DNA of 64,000 nucleotides from JAZSNL01 sp045536365. Its GTDB lineage: Bacteria; Bacillota_I; Bacilli_A; ML615J-28; CAG-313. The position numbers and the translations under genes were made by a program. The notes beneath the pieces were generated by a model that was not told the DNA's origin, made no database searches, and saw only the letters and a program-made list of their open reading frames with translations. Positions 44,255-52,763 of this stretch are shown piece by piece. Location: positions 1 to 64,000 of the forward strand of contig JAZSNL010000013.1 of assembly GCA_045536365.1 (NCBI GenBank), in the 5' to 3' direction. The stretch's first letter is position 1; each line of letters starts with the position of its first letter.

Positions 44255-45107
44255 AGTATTTTTTATTGATAAGTTTGATAGTGATAGTTTAATGAAACTA
44301 TATAAAGCTGTTAATTTTGAATTAAAAGGGAAAGTTGCGGTGAAGGTTCATTCTGGTGAACCAGGGAATCAAAACTTTTTAAGACCGGATTTTTGGGTTG
44401 ATTTAATTAATCATGTAAATGGAACTGTAGTTGAATGTAATGCGGCATATAAGGGAAAAAGAGATACAACTAAGAAGCATTTATTAACTTTAAGAGAACA
44501 TAAATGGACTGATTATTTTGATGTTGATTTAATGGATCAAGATGGAAATGATTTAGTATTAGATATTCCAAATGGTAAAGTTATAAAGAAGAATTATGTT
44601 GGTCGAAATTTAGAAAAATATGATTCGATGTTAGTTTTATCGCATTTCAAAGGTCATCCTATGGGGGGATATGGTGGTGCTTTAAAACAATTATCGATTG
44701 GTATTGCTTCTAGTTATGGTAAAGCTTATATTCATGGAGCGGGTGTTCCTGAAAAAATTTGGACAGCTGATCATAATTTGTTTTTAGAATCAATGGCTGA
44801 TGCTGCAAAATCAGTAGTTGATTATTTTAAGGGTAATGTTATTTATATTAATGTTATGAAGAATTTATCAGTGGATTGTGATTGTTGTAGTGTTGCAGAG
44901 GATCCTTGTATGAAGGATATTGGAATGTTGATATCTTTAGATCCTGTTGCGATTGATCAAGCTTGTTTGGATTTGGTTTATCAATCAAGTGATTTAGGAA
45001 AGACTCATTTTATTGAAAGGGTTGAATCAAGAAATGGTCATTTAACTATTGAAGCAGCACAGGAAATTGGTTGTGGAAGTAGTGAGTATGAATTAATAAG
45101 ATTATAA
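44247..45107 (+). CDS. DUF362 domain-containing protein
   Basis: The 286-aa protein has the DUF362 pattern: VKVHSGEPGNQNFLRPDFW near 33, LSHFKGHPMGGYGGALKQLSIG near 130-151, and a cysteine cluster CDCCSVAEDPC near 210. DUF362 proteins often accompany ferredoxins, but no ferredoxin domain is attached here. The function is unknown. AAAGGGGAG lies before the chosen ATG. Confidence 0.85.
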   Translation: MNKVFFIDKFDSDSLMKLYKAVNFELKGKVAVKVHSGEPGNQNFLRPDFWVDLINHVNGTVVECNAAYKGKRDTTKKHLLTLREHKWTDYFDVDLMDQDGNDLVLDIPNGKVIKKNYVGRNLEKYDSMLVLSHFKGHPMGGYGGALKQLSIGIASSYGKAYIHGAGVPEKIWTADHNLFLESMADAAKSVVDYFKGNVIYINVMKNLSVDCDCCSVAEDPCMKDIGMLISLDPVAIDQACLDLVYQSSDLGKTHFIERVESRNGHLTIEAAQEIGCGSSEYELIRL

Positions 45108-45109
45108 TT

Positions 45110-45145
45110 AAAAGGGTATTAAAACAATTGTTTTAATACCTTTTA
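45110..45145. terminator. Terminator after the addBA operon
   Basis: GGTATTAAAACAATT and its complement form a long perfect stem, flanked by A's on the left and T's on the right. Confidence 0.8.
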
Positions 45146-45167
45146 ATATTGTAATTTTGTTATTCTC

Positions 45168-45196
45168 TTGAAAAAATCTATCTTTTTTGGTAAAAT
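45168..45196 (+). promoter_or_regulatory. Promoter of the rnj operon
   Basis: TTGAAA (45168-45173) and TAAAAT (45191-45196) are 17 bp apart; AAAGGTGA precedes the ATG at 45216. This rules out a longer protein starting at the TTG. Confidence 0.75.
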
Positions 45197-45215
45197 AAAT
45201 ATAAAGGTGATTAAT

Positions 45216-46886
45216 ATGGCTAAAATAAAAATTATGGCATTAGGTGGATTAGGTGAAAACGGTAAAAATATGTATATCGTTGAAGTTGATGACCGTATCT
45301 TTATCTTAGATGCAGGATTAAAGTATCCTGAGGTTGATATGTATGGTGTTGATGCGGTGGTACCTAATTTATCATATTTAATGGAAAATAAAAATCGTAT
45401 TGAAGGTATCTTTTTATCACATGGTCATTGTGATAATATGGGTGCTGTTAGTTATTTATTAAAAAATATTCCAGTTAGAGTATATGGAACACATTTAACT
45501 ATTTCAATTTTAGAACATGAATTAACTGCAAATAAAATGCAAGTTAAGAAGTTTAAATTGTATCGTATAAATGATTCAAAGGTTTTAAAATTTGGTGATG
45601 TTAAAGTTGTTTTCTATAATAGTACGCATAGTATTCCTGAAAGTATTGGGATTGCGGTGATAACTACTGATGGCGCAATCGTCTATAGTACGGATTTTAA
45701 TTTTGGATTACAGTTTGATGGTAAGTATGATACTTCTTTTAATCAAATATTAGAAATTAGTAAATCTAATGTATTAGTTTTATTATCAGAAAGTTTAGGT
45801 TTATCTAGTATTAATCGTGTTGTTAATGATTCTTTACTAGAATATAATTTTAATGCTTTACTTAATAGAGCTAGTAAAAGAATAGTAGTATGTGCTTTTT
45901 CAACTGATTTAAATCGTATTCAAAAGATTATTGATTTATCTATTTCAAGAGGTAAAAAGATTGCGATTGTTAGTAGTAAAAAACAACATGTTATTGATGT
46001 TGCGGTGGAGAATAAGTATTTAAGAATACCGAAAGAATCACAAGTTACATTAAAATTAATGGATGAAAATAATAAAAATGAAATTGATGATTTAGTTGTT
46101 ATTGTAACAGGTGAAAGATTTGAACCTTATACAATAATAAGAAGAATGTCAGTAGGAGAAGATAAATTAATTCATTTAGATCCATTAGATAAAGTTGTTT
46201 TAATGTGTCCTCCTATTCCCGGAACTGAAAAATATACTACTAATGCGGTGAATATTTTAAGTAAAAATGGTTGTGAAATTATTACTTTTGATAAATCAGT
46301 ATTAAGAAGTACGCATGCAAGTAGAGAAGATTTAAAATTATTATATGCGATGATGAAACCTAAATATGTTATTCCTATTAAAGGTGAATATCGTCATTTA
46401 TATGAACATAAACAACTTGCTTATTCTGTTGGATACAATGACTTCACTTGTTTAATGTTAGATAATGGTCAAATAGCAGAGTTTAATAACGGTAAATTAG
46501 AGTCAGTAAATGAATTTATTGAAGTAGGTGATGTCTTCATTAATGGTCATTTAATTGGTGAGGTTACAGAAGATGTTATTCATGATCGAGAAAGTCTTGC
46601 GGTAGACGGGGTTGTTGTTGTTAATATTATTTATGATTTAAGAAAGAGAAAGATTGAATCTGATCCTATTATTGTATATAAAGGTGTTGTATTAAATGAT
46701 TTAATGGAAGTATTAAATCAAAATATTACTTTAATGTGTAATAAACATGTTAATGCGGCATTAACAAGAAAAGGTTTAGATTTAGATGATTTAAAAAATA
46801 CATTAATAAATGAAATAACAAAAGTAGTTCATCGTATTTTGAAAAAACATGTTAATATTGTAATTAATTTATTAGAAAATAAATAG
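45216..46886 (+). CDS. rnjB: RNase J2-like protein with an altered metal site
   Basis: The 556-aa beta-CASP protein has the RNase J layout: metallo-beta-lactamase domain, beta-CASP insert, and C-terminal domain. The zinc motif reads HGHCDN at residues 69-74, where active RNase J1 has HGHEDH. HSIPES and YSTDF are kept, STHAS keeps its His near 366, but the late VHGEYR motif reads IKGEYR near 388. Loss of two metal or catalytic His residues resembles RNase J2 of Bacillus, which has little activity and partners J1. J1 is not in the window. Confidence 0.85.
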   Translation: MAKIKIMALGGLGENGKNMYIVEVDDRIFILDAGLKYPEVDMYGVDAVVPNLSYLMENKNRIEGIFLSHGHCDNMGAVSYLLKNIPVRVYGTHLTISILEHELTANKMQVKKFKLYRINDSKVLKFGDVKVVFYNSTHSIPESIGIAVITTDGAIVYSTDFNFGLQFDGKYDTSFNQILEISKSNVLVLLSESLGLSSINRVVNDSLLEYNFNALLNRASKRIVVCAFSTDLNRIQKIIDLSISRGKKIAIVSSKKQHVIDVAVENKYLRIPKESQVTLKLMDENNKNEIDDLVVIVTGERFEPYTIIRRMSVGEDKLIHLDPLDKVVLMCPPIPGTEKYTTNAVNILSKNGCEIITFDKSVLRSTHASREDLKLLYAMMKPKYVIPIKGEYRHLYEHKQLAYSVGYNDFTCLMLDNGQIAEFNNGKLESVNEFIEVGDVFINGHLIGEVTEDVIHDRESLAVDGVVVVNIIYDLRKRKIESDPIIVYKGVVLNDLMEVLNQNITLMCNKHVNAALTRKGLDLDDLKNTLINEITKVVHRILKKHVNIVINLLENK

Positions 46887-46905
46887 ATAAGAAAGGAGTC
46901 AATCA

Positions 46906-47754
46906 ATGGATATTAAAGTAGAAAAAATAGTTGAAATAGCGTTATCAGAAGATAGTTATAATAATGATATTACTTCACAAGCATTGATTGATAAAAATCT
47001 TATTTTATCAGGTAATTTCATTTGTAAAAATAGTGGTGTTTTATCTGGTATAAGTGTTGTTCAACAAGTATTTAAAAAAGCTTCTAATAAATTAGAATTT
47101 AATATTGTTAGAAAAGATGGTTCTTTTATTAACAAAGGTGATGTTGTTGCTTATGTAAAAGGACCAGTAAGAGATATTTTAAAAGCTGTTCAAACAGCAA
47201 TTAATTTTTTAGAAAGATTAAGTGGTGTTGCGAGTATAACAAATAAATATGTTCAAGAATTAAAAGGTACTAAATGTGGTATTTTAGATACTAGAAATAA
47301 TACACCAATTTATCGTAGTTTAGAAAAAAAAGCTGTTCTTCATGGTGGAGGTATTAATAGCAGATCTAGTTTAGCTGATTATATTGTTATTGAAACTAAT
47401 CATATAGAAGCATTAGGAAGTGTTTCTCATGCGGTGGATTTAGCTTTATTAAAGGCTCAGATTTACGGTAATATTACAATTGAAGTAGAAGTTGAAACAA
47501 AAGAAGAATTTTTAGAAGCTCTTGATACAGAATGTAATTTTATTACTTTAGTTAATATGAATCTTGATTTAATTAAGGAATTAGTAAAACTTAATAATAA
47601 AAATAAAAAACTTGCGGTAAAAGGAAATATTCCTGTTACCCAAGCAAGAAGTTATGCATTAACTGGTGTTGATTATTTATATATTGATACTTTAACTAAT
47701 TCTTATAAAGCAATAGAATTTGATTTTAGATTTTATAAGAGGTTAAAAAAATGA
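46906..47754 (+). CDS. nadC: NadC-like phosphoribosyltransferase, active site altered
   Basis: The 282-aa protein has the full quinolinate phosphoribosyltransferase layout (EDSYNNDITSQAL; QTAINFLERLSGVAS; TRNNTPIYRSLEKKAV). Key motifs differ: family DTRKT reads DTRNN (Asn131 for Lys), GGGxNHR reads GGGINSR (Ser152 for His), and KxNH reads ETNH. In characterised enzymes these residues bind quinolinate or PRPP. So it may be inactive or have a new substrate. No nadA or nadB is nearby, and pncB/pncA could supply NAD. It overlaps the glycerate kinase by 4 bases. Confidence 0.82.
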   Translation: MDIKVEKIVEIALSEDSYNNDITSQALIDKNLILSGNFICKNSGVLSGISVVQQVFKKASNKLEFNIVRKDGSFINKGDVVAYVKGPVRDILKAVQTAINFLERLSGVASITNKYVQELKGTKCGILDTRNNTPIYRSLEKKAVLHGGGINSRSSLADYIVIETNHIEALGSVSHAVDLALLKAQIYGNITIEVEVETKEEFLEALDTECNFITLVNMNLDLIKELVKLNNKNKKLAVKGNIPVTQARSYALTGVDYLYIDTLTNSYKAIEFDFRFYKRLKK

Positions 47755-48830
47755 AAATATTAACAATATGTGATTCATTTAAAGGAACATTATCATCTAA
47801 AGAAATAGGAATTATTGTATCAAATGAATTAAATAATAAAGGTCATATTGCAGATTATGTTTCTATTTCAGATGGAGGAGAAGGATTTATTGATTCTTTT
47901 TCTGAAATATTAAATGTTTTACCAAAGAAATTAATAACTCAAGGACCTCTTCCTCATCAAAAAGTTACAGCAAAATATCTAGTTAAAGAACAAACAGGGT
48001 TTGTTGAATTAGCTCAATCTGCTGGGATAACTTTAATTGATAAGCTTGCGCCATATGAAACTAATACTTATGGTGTAGGAGAAGTTATTAAACATTTAAT
48101 ATTAAATGAAGGTGTTAATAAAATATACTTAGGTGTTGGCGGATCTGCAACGATTGACCTAGGTGTAGGGATGTTAGAAGCACTTGGAGTTAAGTTTTAT
48201 GACGGAAATAATCGTTTAATAAAAAACGTTTCTCAAAAGGATTTAAGAAACATTTATCACTTAGATACTACTGAATTATATGATTTAATTAAAGGAATTG
48301 AGTTTAACGTTATGTCTGATGTATCTTCCCCTATTCTTGGTGATATGGGAGGATTAAGGGTTTATACCCCACAAAAAGGAGCAAGTATTGAAGATTTAGA
48401 TATAATGGAAGAAAACATTAAATCTTTTATTAAAATGGTCCAAAAAGACATTAATGAAAGTTTTTCTGATCAAGAGTATTTAGGTGCTGCTGGTGGTATA
48501 AATTATAGTTTAAAGCATTTCTTAAACGCTCATATTAAACTTGGCATTACTGCATTATTAGAAATTATTAATTTTAAGGAAAAAATTAAAGAATATGATA
48601 TAATAATATCAGGTGAAGGTAAATTTGATTATCAAACTCTACAAGGTAAAGTAATAAAAGGAATAATGGAATATAATCCTAAAAGATTAGTTATTATTTC
48701 TGCTATTAATGAATTACCTAATATTGATATGGAAGTTTATTCTATCGTACCTAGTATTGCAGGGATGGATGAGTCATTAAATCATCCTCATGAATGTTTA
48801 AGAAAATTAATTAGAAATATAGAGTTGTAA
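47751..48830 (+). CDS. Glycerate kinase
   Basis: The 359-aa protein matches the GarK/GlxK family: DSFKGTLSSKEIG (7-19), SISDGGEGFIDSF near 40, GVGGSATIDLGVGMLEALG near 126, VMSDVSSPILGDMG near 186, and SGEGKFDYQT near 286. It phosphorylates glycerate to 2-phosphoglycerate. The start lies within the NadC-like gene, giving translational coupling. Confidence 0.92.
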   Translation: MKILTICDSFKGTLSSKEIGIIVSNELNNKGHIADYVSISDGGEGFIDSFSEILNVLPKKLITQGPLPHQKVTAKYLVKEQTGFVELAQSAGITLIDKLAPYETNTYGVGEVIKHLILNEGVNKIYLGVGGSATIDLGVGMLEALGVKFYDGNNRLIKNVSQKDLRNIYHLDTTELYDLIKGIEFNVMSDVSSPILGDMGGLRVYTPQKGASIEDLDIMEENIKSFIKMVQKDINESFSDQEYLGAAGGINYSLKHFLNAHIKLGITALLEIINFKEKIKEYDIIISGEGKFDYQTLQGKVIKGIMEYNPKRLVIISAINELPNIDMEVYSIVPSIAGMDESLNHPHECLRKLIRNIEL

Positions 48831-48848
48831 TAAAAGTAGGAATTAATT

Positions 48849-49259
48849 ATGAAAAAAGTAATAGTAAGACAAAAAACAGGTGGAAATGAATGGATTAGTT
48901 TTGCAGCAACAATCGCTTTTTTAGCTGGTAGTATTTTAATGATAATATCTCATTTTAATAAAAAAGTTGATGCTACAATTCCGATTTTAATCGCCTTTAT
49001 CGCATGTACAGTAGTAGTAGGATTAATAACATTAAGATTATTTATGACTAGAAATGTTATTATTGAAAAGAATAATAAATTAATAATGAAAGGTATTTTT
49101 TATAATACTGTTATTAATTTAGATAAAGTAGAATATATTAAATATTTTCAAAAAAGAAATGAATTGAAAATTAAGATTAAAAAAGCAGAGTATATTTTTA
49201 TTCCTAAAACAATCGATCTTGAATATTTTCAACAAATAGAAAAATTTGATTTAATATAA
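48849..49259 (+). CDS. Hypothetical membrane protein, PH-like C-terminus
   Basis: The 136-aa protein has two membrane helices (about 17-34 and 43-63), then a beta-rich segment (NVIIEKNNKLIMKGIFYNTVI) resembling bacterial PH-like domains. Similarity is weak. It follows the glycerate kinase by 18 bases with AGTAGGA upstream. Confidence 0.65.
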   Translation: MKKVIVRQKTGGNEWISFAATIAFLAGSILMIISHFNKKVDATIPILIAFIACTVVVGLITLRLFMTRNVIIEKNNKLIMKGIFYNTVINLDKVEYIKYFQKRNELKIKIKKAEYIFIPKTIDLEYFQQIEKFDLI

Positions 49260-49270
49260 AAGGTAATTAT

Positions 49271-49675
49271 ATGAAAAAATTAATTATATCAATAATGATA
49301 TTAGTTACTCTTATTACATTATCTTCTTGTATAAAATATACTAGTTCTTTTAAAGCAATAGGTCTTGTAAGAAGTAATAATTCACATAGCTGCAGTGCTA
49401 GTTTTCATTCACTTGAAGGACAATTGGTATTTAAAATAAAAAAATCTGATTTAGGTACTTCAGAAGGAGATATTAGCTATTCAATTGTTGTTGAACAAGG
49501 AGAAGTTAAATTATCTTATGATATCTATGGAGTAAAAGAAGACCTTGCGTTTGTAAAATCTGGTGAATCAGTAAATAGCCGCGGAGGTTATGTAGAAACT
49601 GGTAAATATGTTTATATTATTATTGAAGGTACTAATAACGCAAGAGGTAAAGTAACAGTTGAATTAGATAATTAA
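49271..49675 (+). CDS. Small lipoprotein
   Basis: The 134-aa protein begins with a signal peptide and lipobox LSSC (Cys near 17). The mature part is beta-rich and ends in a GKYVYIIIEGTNNARGKVTVEL strand pair spanning about 112-133. No family is recognised. AAAGGTAAT precedes the ATG. It ends the rnj operon. Confidence 0.7.
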   Translation: MKKLIISIMILVTLITLSSCIKYTSSFKAIGLVRSNNSHSCSASFHSLEGQLVFKIKKSDLGTSEGDISYSIVVEQGEVKLSYDIYGVKEDLAFVKSGESVNSRGGYVETGKYVYIIIEGTNNARGKVTVELDN

Positions 49676-49716
49676 AAGGGATAACATACGAACATTGTTC
49701 GTTGTTATCCCTTTTT
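49674..49716. terminator. Bidirectional terminator between convergent genes
   Basis: AAAAGGGATAAC pairs with GTTATCCCTTTT, with an inner ACGAACATTGTTCGT hairpin. It serves the lipoprotein gene rightward and the kinase gene leftward. Confidence 0.85.
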
Positions 49717-49719
49717 TAC

Positions 49720-51000
49720 TTAAAATAAAATTGTAATTTTAAAAGTCCTTTTAGTAATTTGATAATCTAATGTCAATCCATGAGTTCTAACAAATTTTTC
49801 AATTGATTTAGTACCTAACCCATGAGAATCTTTTTTACTAGTAGGTAGATTATCATCACCAATACTAACTTTGCCTCTAAAGTTATTTTTAACTTGTAAG
49901 ATTAATCGTCCATTATTATTAATAAATTTAAATCTAATATATCTATTTTCATTTATTGATAAAGATGCGGTAACAGCATTATCTAAAATATTAGATATTA
50001 CTAAAACAAGTTCATCAATAGGAACAGTTAAAATAGATTCGAAATCATCAATAATAACTTCAAATTTAATATTATGTTTTTGACATTTATTATAATAGTA
50101 TTCAAGAATACTATTAAGAAAAGGCTCTTTTGTAAAAGTTAAAGTTGTTGTACTTTCAACCATATCTTGATAACTAGATAATAAATCTAAAGCTTCATCA
50201 ACATTACCAGCTTTTAATAAGCTAATTGATGTAACTATTAAGTGTTTCATATCATGTCTTAAAATTCTTAAGTCATTATCTTTTTGATTTTTAATAACAG
50301 CATTTTCTTGAATAATTTCAATTTGTCTTCTTAATACTGTTTTATCAACAGACTCAGAAATTGTTCTGTTATAAAAATAAACAAAAATATAAATACCAAC
50401 AATTGATATAAAATAAACACTTAAAATACCAACACCAAATACTTCTAATCTTAAAGGAGGATCGTTAGTTATTGATAATAAAAATTGATAAGCAATAATT
50501 TCGCCAATAATCCCAACCGCATAAATAGTAAGTAATACTAAAAACTTTGGTATTATTTTTTCTACTAAATTATGTAGTTTTGCGTAAGCAAAATACAAAA
50601 AAGCAAAAACAATTGGAAAACAAGCGATATAACAAATAATGATTGCGGTAGAATTATTTTTAAAAATACGATATAACATTGGATCAAATATATAAATTAA
50701 GAAAAATCCAATAAATACATTTAAAATACAAGTTATTAATGAAAGCTTTTCTTTTTTAGAAATAATCGATACAATAATAGATTCAGGGACATATATTGTT
50801 AATATCAACCAACCTAATAATTTAGCATCTTTATAATTAACAAAAAGAAGAAGATTTAAAGTTAATAAAACAAGAGTAGATGGAATAATAATCAATAATG
50901 TTTTTTTAATTGAATACTTACTTCCTGTTACAGATATTAAAGCTAAGATATAAAAAATAGTATTAAATACAATAGGGAAAATATTATTTACATGTGTCAT
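49720..51000 (-). CDS. Sensor histidine kinase, AgrC-like (GHKL)
   Basis: The 426-aa protein has six or seven membrane helices in residues 1-205, then a dimerisation helix with the phosphoacceptor RHDMKH near 248. The ATPase part has the N box NILDNAVTAS near 343 and SHGLGTKSIEKFV near 393. This class senses peptides or membrane cues. It is 1 bp behind its response regulator. No agrB, agrD or other peptide gene is visible. Confidence 0.92.
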   Translation of the reverse strand: MTHVNNIFPIVFNTIFYILALISVTGSKYSIKKTLLIIIPSTLVLLTLNLLLFVNYKDAKLLGWLILTIYVPESIIVSIISKKEKLSLITCILNVFIGFFLIYIFDPMLYRIFKNNSTAIIICYIACFPIVFAFLYFAYAKLHNLVEKIIPKFLVLLTIYAVGIIGEIIAYQFLLSITNDPPLRLEVFGVGILSVYFISIVGIYIFVYFYNRTISESVDKTVLRRQIEIIQENAVIKNQKDNDLRILRHDMKHLIVTSISLLKAGNVDEALDLLSSYQDMVESTTTLTFTKEPFLNSILEYYYNKCQKHNIKFEVIIDDFESILTVPIDELVLVISNILDNAVTASLSINENRYIRFKFINNNGRLILQVKNNFRGKVSIGDDNLPTSKKDSHGLGTKSIEKFVRTHGLTLDYQITKRTFKITILF

Positions 51001-51001
51001 A

Positions 51002-51736
51002 TTAATCTCCTATTAAATAATTAATATATTGTTTCTTAACTTGTGCAAAGTTTCTTAATGAAATAGGAACTATTGAACCATCTTTAAGAATAAATGCATA
51101 TCCTTTAATTTCTTTAATTTGATTCATATTAACAATATATGAAACATGACAATTAATGAAATTATATAAGGTAAAATCAAAAGGAATTGAATTAATAAAT
51201 TTATTCTTTAAAATAGGAGAATAAATGAATTCTCCATTTGTAAGATGAAACATCATTCTTCTTTCAACTAATTCAATATAAGCAATTTTGTTTATTTCAA
51301 TAGAAACAATATTTAAATCACTTGTTTTAAATGAAAAAGTATTCTTTAATTGAACATTTAATTTTGAAGTAAGATCATCTAATTTTCTATTAAATGTTTC
51401 TTTTTCAAAAGGCTTAATAATATAATCATAAGCCTTTACTTCAAACGCATCTACAGCAAATTCCCTTGAAGTAGTGATATAAATAATAATTCCATCTCGA
51501 TCAAATTCTCTTATTTTTTTACCAACTTCAATACCATTAATCGGCATTACAATATCTAAAAAATAAGCATCAATCTTATTTTCTCCTTCATCAAAAGATA
51601 AATAATTAATTAATTCTTTAGGATCATTATAAGTTAATAATTCAAGAGGAATATTTAATTTATCACAATATTCAGTTATAAATGAACTTGTTTTTTGTAA
51701 CTCATTTAAGTCATCATCACATATAACTATTCTCAT
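51002..51736 (-). CDS. LytTR response regulator, AgrA-like
   Basis: The 244-aa protein has a receiver domain (DDD near residues 6-8, phosphoacceptor Asp in YFLDIVMP near 62, TTS near 92, Lys in IIKPF near 113) and a LytTR DNA-binding domain (about 140-240, FINCHVSYIVNMNQIKEI). LytTR regulators bind pairs of 9-bp direct repeats spaced by 12 bp. Such a pair lies before the divergent operon. Confidence 0.93.
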   Translation of the reverse strand: MRIVICDDDLNELQKTSSFITEYCDKLNIPLELLTYNDPKELINYLSFDEGENKIDAYFLDIVMPINGIEVGKKIREFDRDGIIIYITTSREFAVDAFEVKAYDYIIKPFEKETFNRKLDDLTSKLNVQLKNTFSFKTSDLNIVSIEINKIAYIELVERRMMFHLTNGEFIYSPILKNKFINSIPFDFTLYNFINCHVSYIVNMNQIKEIKGYAFILKDGSIVPISLRNFAQVKKQYINYLIGD

Positions 51737-51766
51737 AATATCACTCCTATATTATTTATTGTTAAC

Positions 51767-51795
51767 ATTATATCATTATTTATTTTATTAGTCAA
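51767..51795 (-). promoter_or_regulatory. Promoter of the two-component operon
   Basis: On the minus strand TTGACT (51790-51795) and TATAAT (51767-51772) are 17 bp apart. AGGAGTGAT precedes the ATG. Confidence 0.75.
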
Positions 51796-51891
51796 ATCAT
51801 TATTTTTATTAAATTAGTAATATTTACCAAAAATAATCATAAAATTAGGTAGACTTTACTTATATTTAATAAAAAACTATGTATTAAAAAT

Positions 51892-51921
51892 ACACTTTTT
51901 AGTGTCGAAAATGCACTTTTT
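51892..51921 (+). promoter_or_regulatory. Candidate LytTR direct repeats
   Basis: ACACTTTTT (51892-51900) and GCACTTTTT (51913-51921) start exactly 21 bp apart, the spacing used by LytTR regulators. They end just before the predicted -35 of the surface operon. The CANTT core fits AgrA/ComE-type half-sites; the rest is AT-rich and weak. Confidence 0.5.
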
Positions 51922-51945
51922 TTCTTATTAAAATAACGAAAATGT

Positions 51946-51951
51946 TATAAT
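51946..51951 (+). promoter_or_regulatory. -10 box of the surface operon promoter
   Basis: TATAAT is preceded at 17 bp by TCTTAT, a poor -35, as expected for an activated promoter. A second TATAAT occurs at 51999-52004, also without a -35. The leader has a CTATG/CATAG hairpin (about 51971-51990). Confidence 0.5.
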
Positions 51952-52041
51952 ACTATTGTATTTTAGATTACTATGTCTCTTTTCGCATAGAATTAGAATA
52001 TAATAGAGTAAAAAAATATTTAAAAAAAGGAGAAAAAATAT

Positions 52042-52746
52042 ATGAAAAGAAGAAGCTTAACTCTTGTTGTTTGTTTACTTGCAACACTTTCACTAGCAAG
52101 TGTAGGTTTTGCGGCATGGGTAATTTCAGCAGGAGCAACTGAACAATTAACTGGTAATATCCTAGTTGAAGATGTATCTGATGAAAGATTACAAATTACA
52201 GAATTAGATATGACTAATGAAAATTTCATTTTTGGATATGGAACAAAAGGAACTAACAGTTGGTTAAAATATGATGAAGGAGATGCAGCTCAATCATTAG
52301 AATCTACAATTACTTTCAAATTATCTTATAAAACTGGCTCAACTCCAGTAGTTACTTCTGGTGGAGAGCAAAATACTACATTAACAGTAAAATGGGATGA
52401 TGCAACACAAACTTTCTTGGAAGATGCAGTTGAAAAAGGGTATATCAAAGAAGTTCCTGCATTAACACCAAGTTTAAGTGGAGATACTTACAGTGTTACT
52501 GTTACTTTCCAATGGGGAGAATTATTTAATAGTGAAAATCCTTTCAAGTGGTATAATGATCATAAAGTAAGTGATGAATATACATGGGTAACAGCAACAG
52601 GTCTTCCAGGTGTAAAAGGTGCAGATGGAACAACTACTAAAACTTATGGTGATCATGCAGCTGAATTCTTAACAGCTATGTATCAATACTTCGATGATGG
52701 AACTCAAGCATATACTATTTTAGTTGATGCACAACCTTTAGAATAA
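52042..52746 (+). CDS. SipW-type exported protein 1 (TasA/camelysin-like)
   Basis: The 234-aa protein begins with a signal peptide whose end, SVGFAAWVISAGATEQLTGN, matches the SipW-cognate type (hydrophobic run, then an aromatic and a G-x-I/L strand). The mature part is beta-rich with repeated strands (FKLSYKTG; YSVTVTFQWG), as in the TasA/camelysin jelly-roll fold. It lacks a wall anchor. It starts the long operon, after AAAGGAG. A structural or matrix fibre role is inferred from SipW in the operon. Confidence 0.8.
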   Translation: MKRRSLTLVVCLLATLSLASVGFAAWVISAGATEQLTGNILVEDVSDERLQITELDMTNENFIFGYGTKGTNSWLKYDEGDAAQSLESTITFKLSYKTGSTPVVTSGGEQNTTLTVKWDDATQTFLEDAVEKGYIKEVPALTPSLSGDTYSVTVTFQWGELFNSENPFKWYNDHKVSDEYTWVTATGLPGVKGADGTTTKTYGDHAAEFLTAMYQYFDDGTQAYTILVDAQPLE

Positions 52747-52763
52747 TAATAGAGGTGTAAATA

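Noticed and set aside
49720..52041. Complete agr quorum-sensing locus
   Set aside because: Kinase and regulator are AgrC/AgrA-like, but no AgrB protease or AgrD peptide frame is found beside them or in the 305-bp intergenic region.
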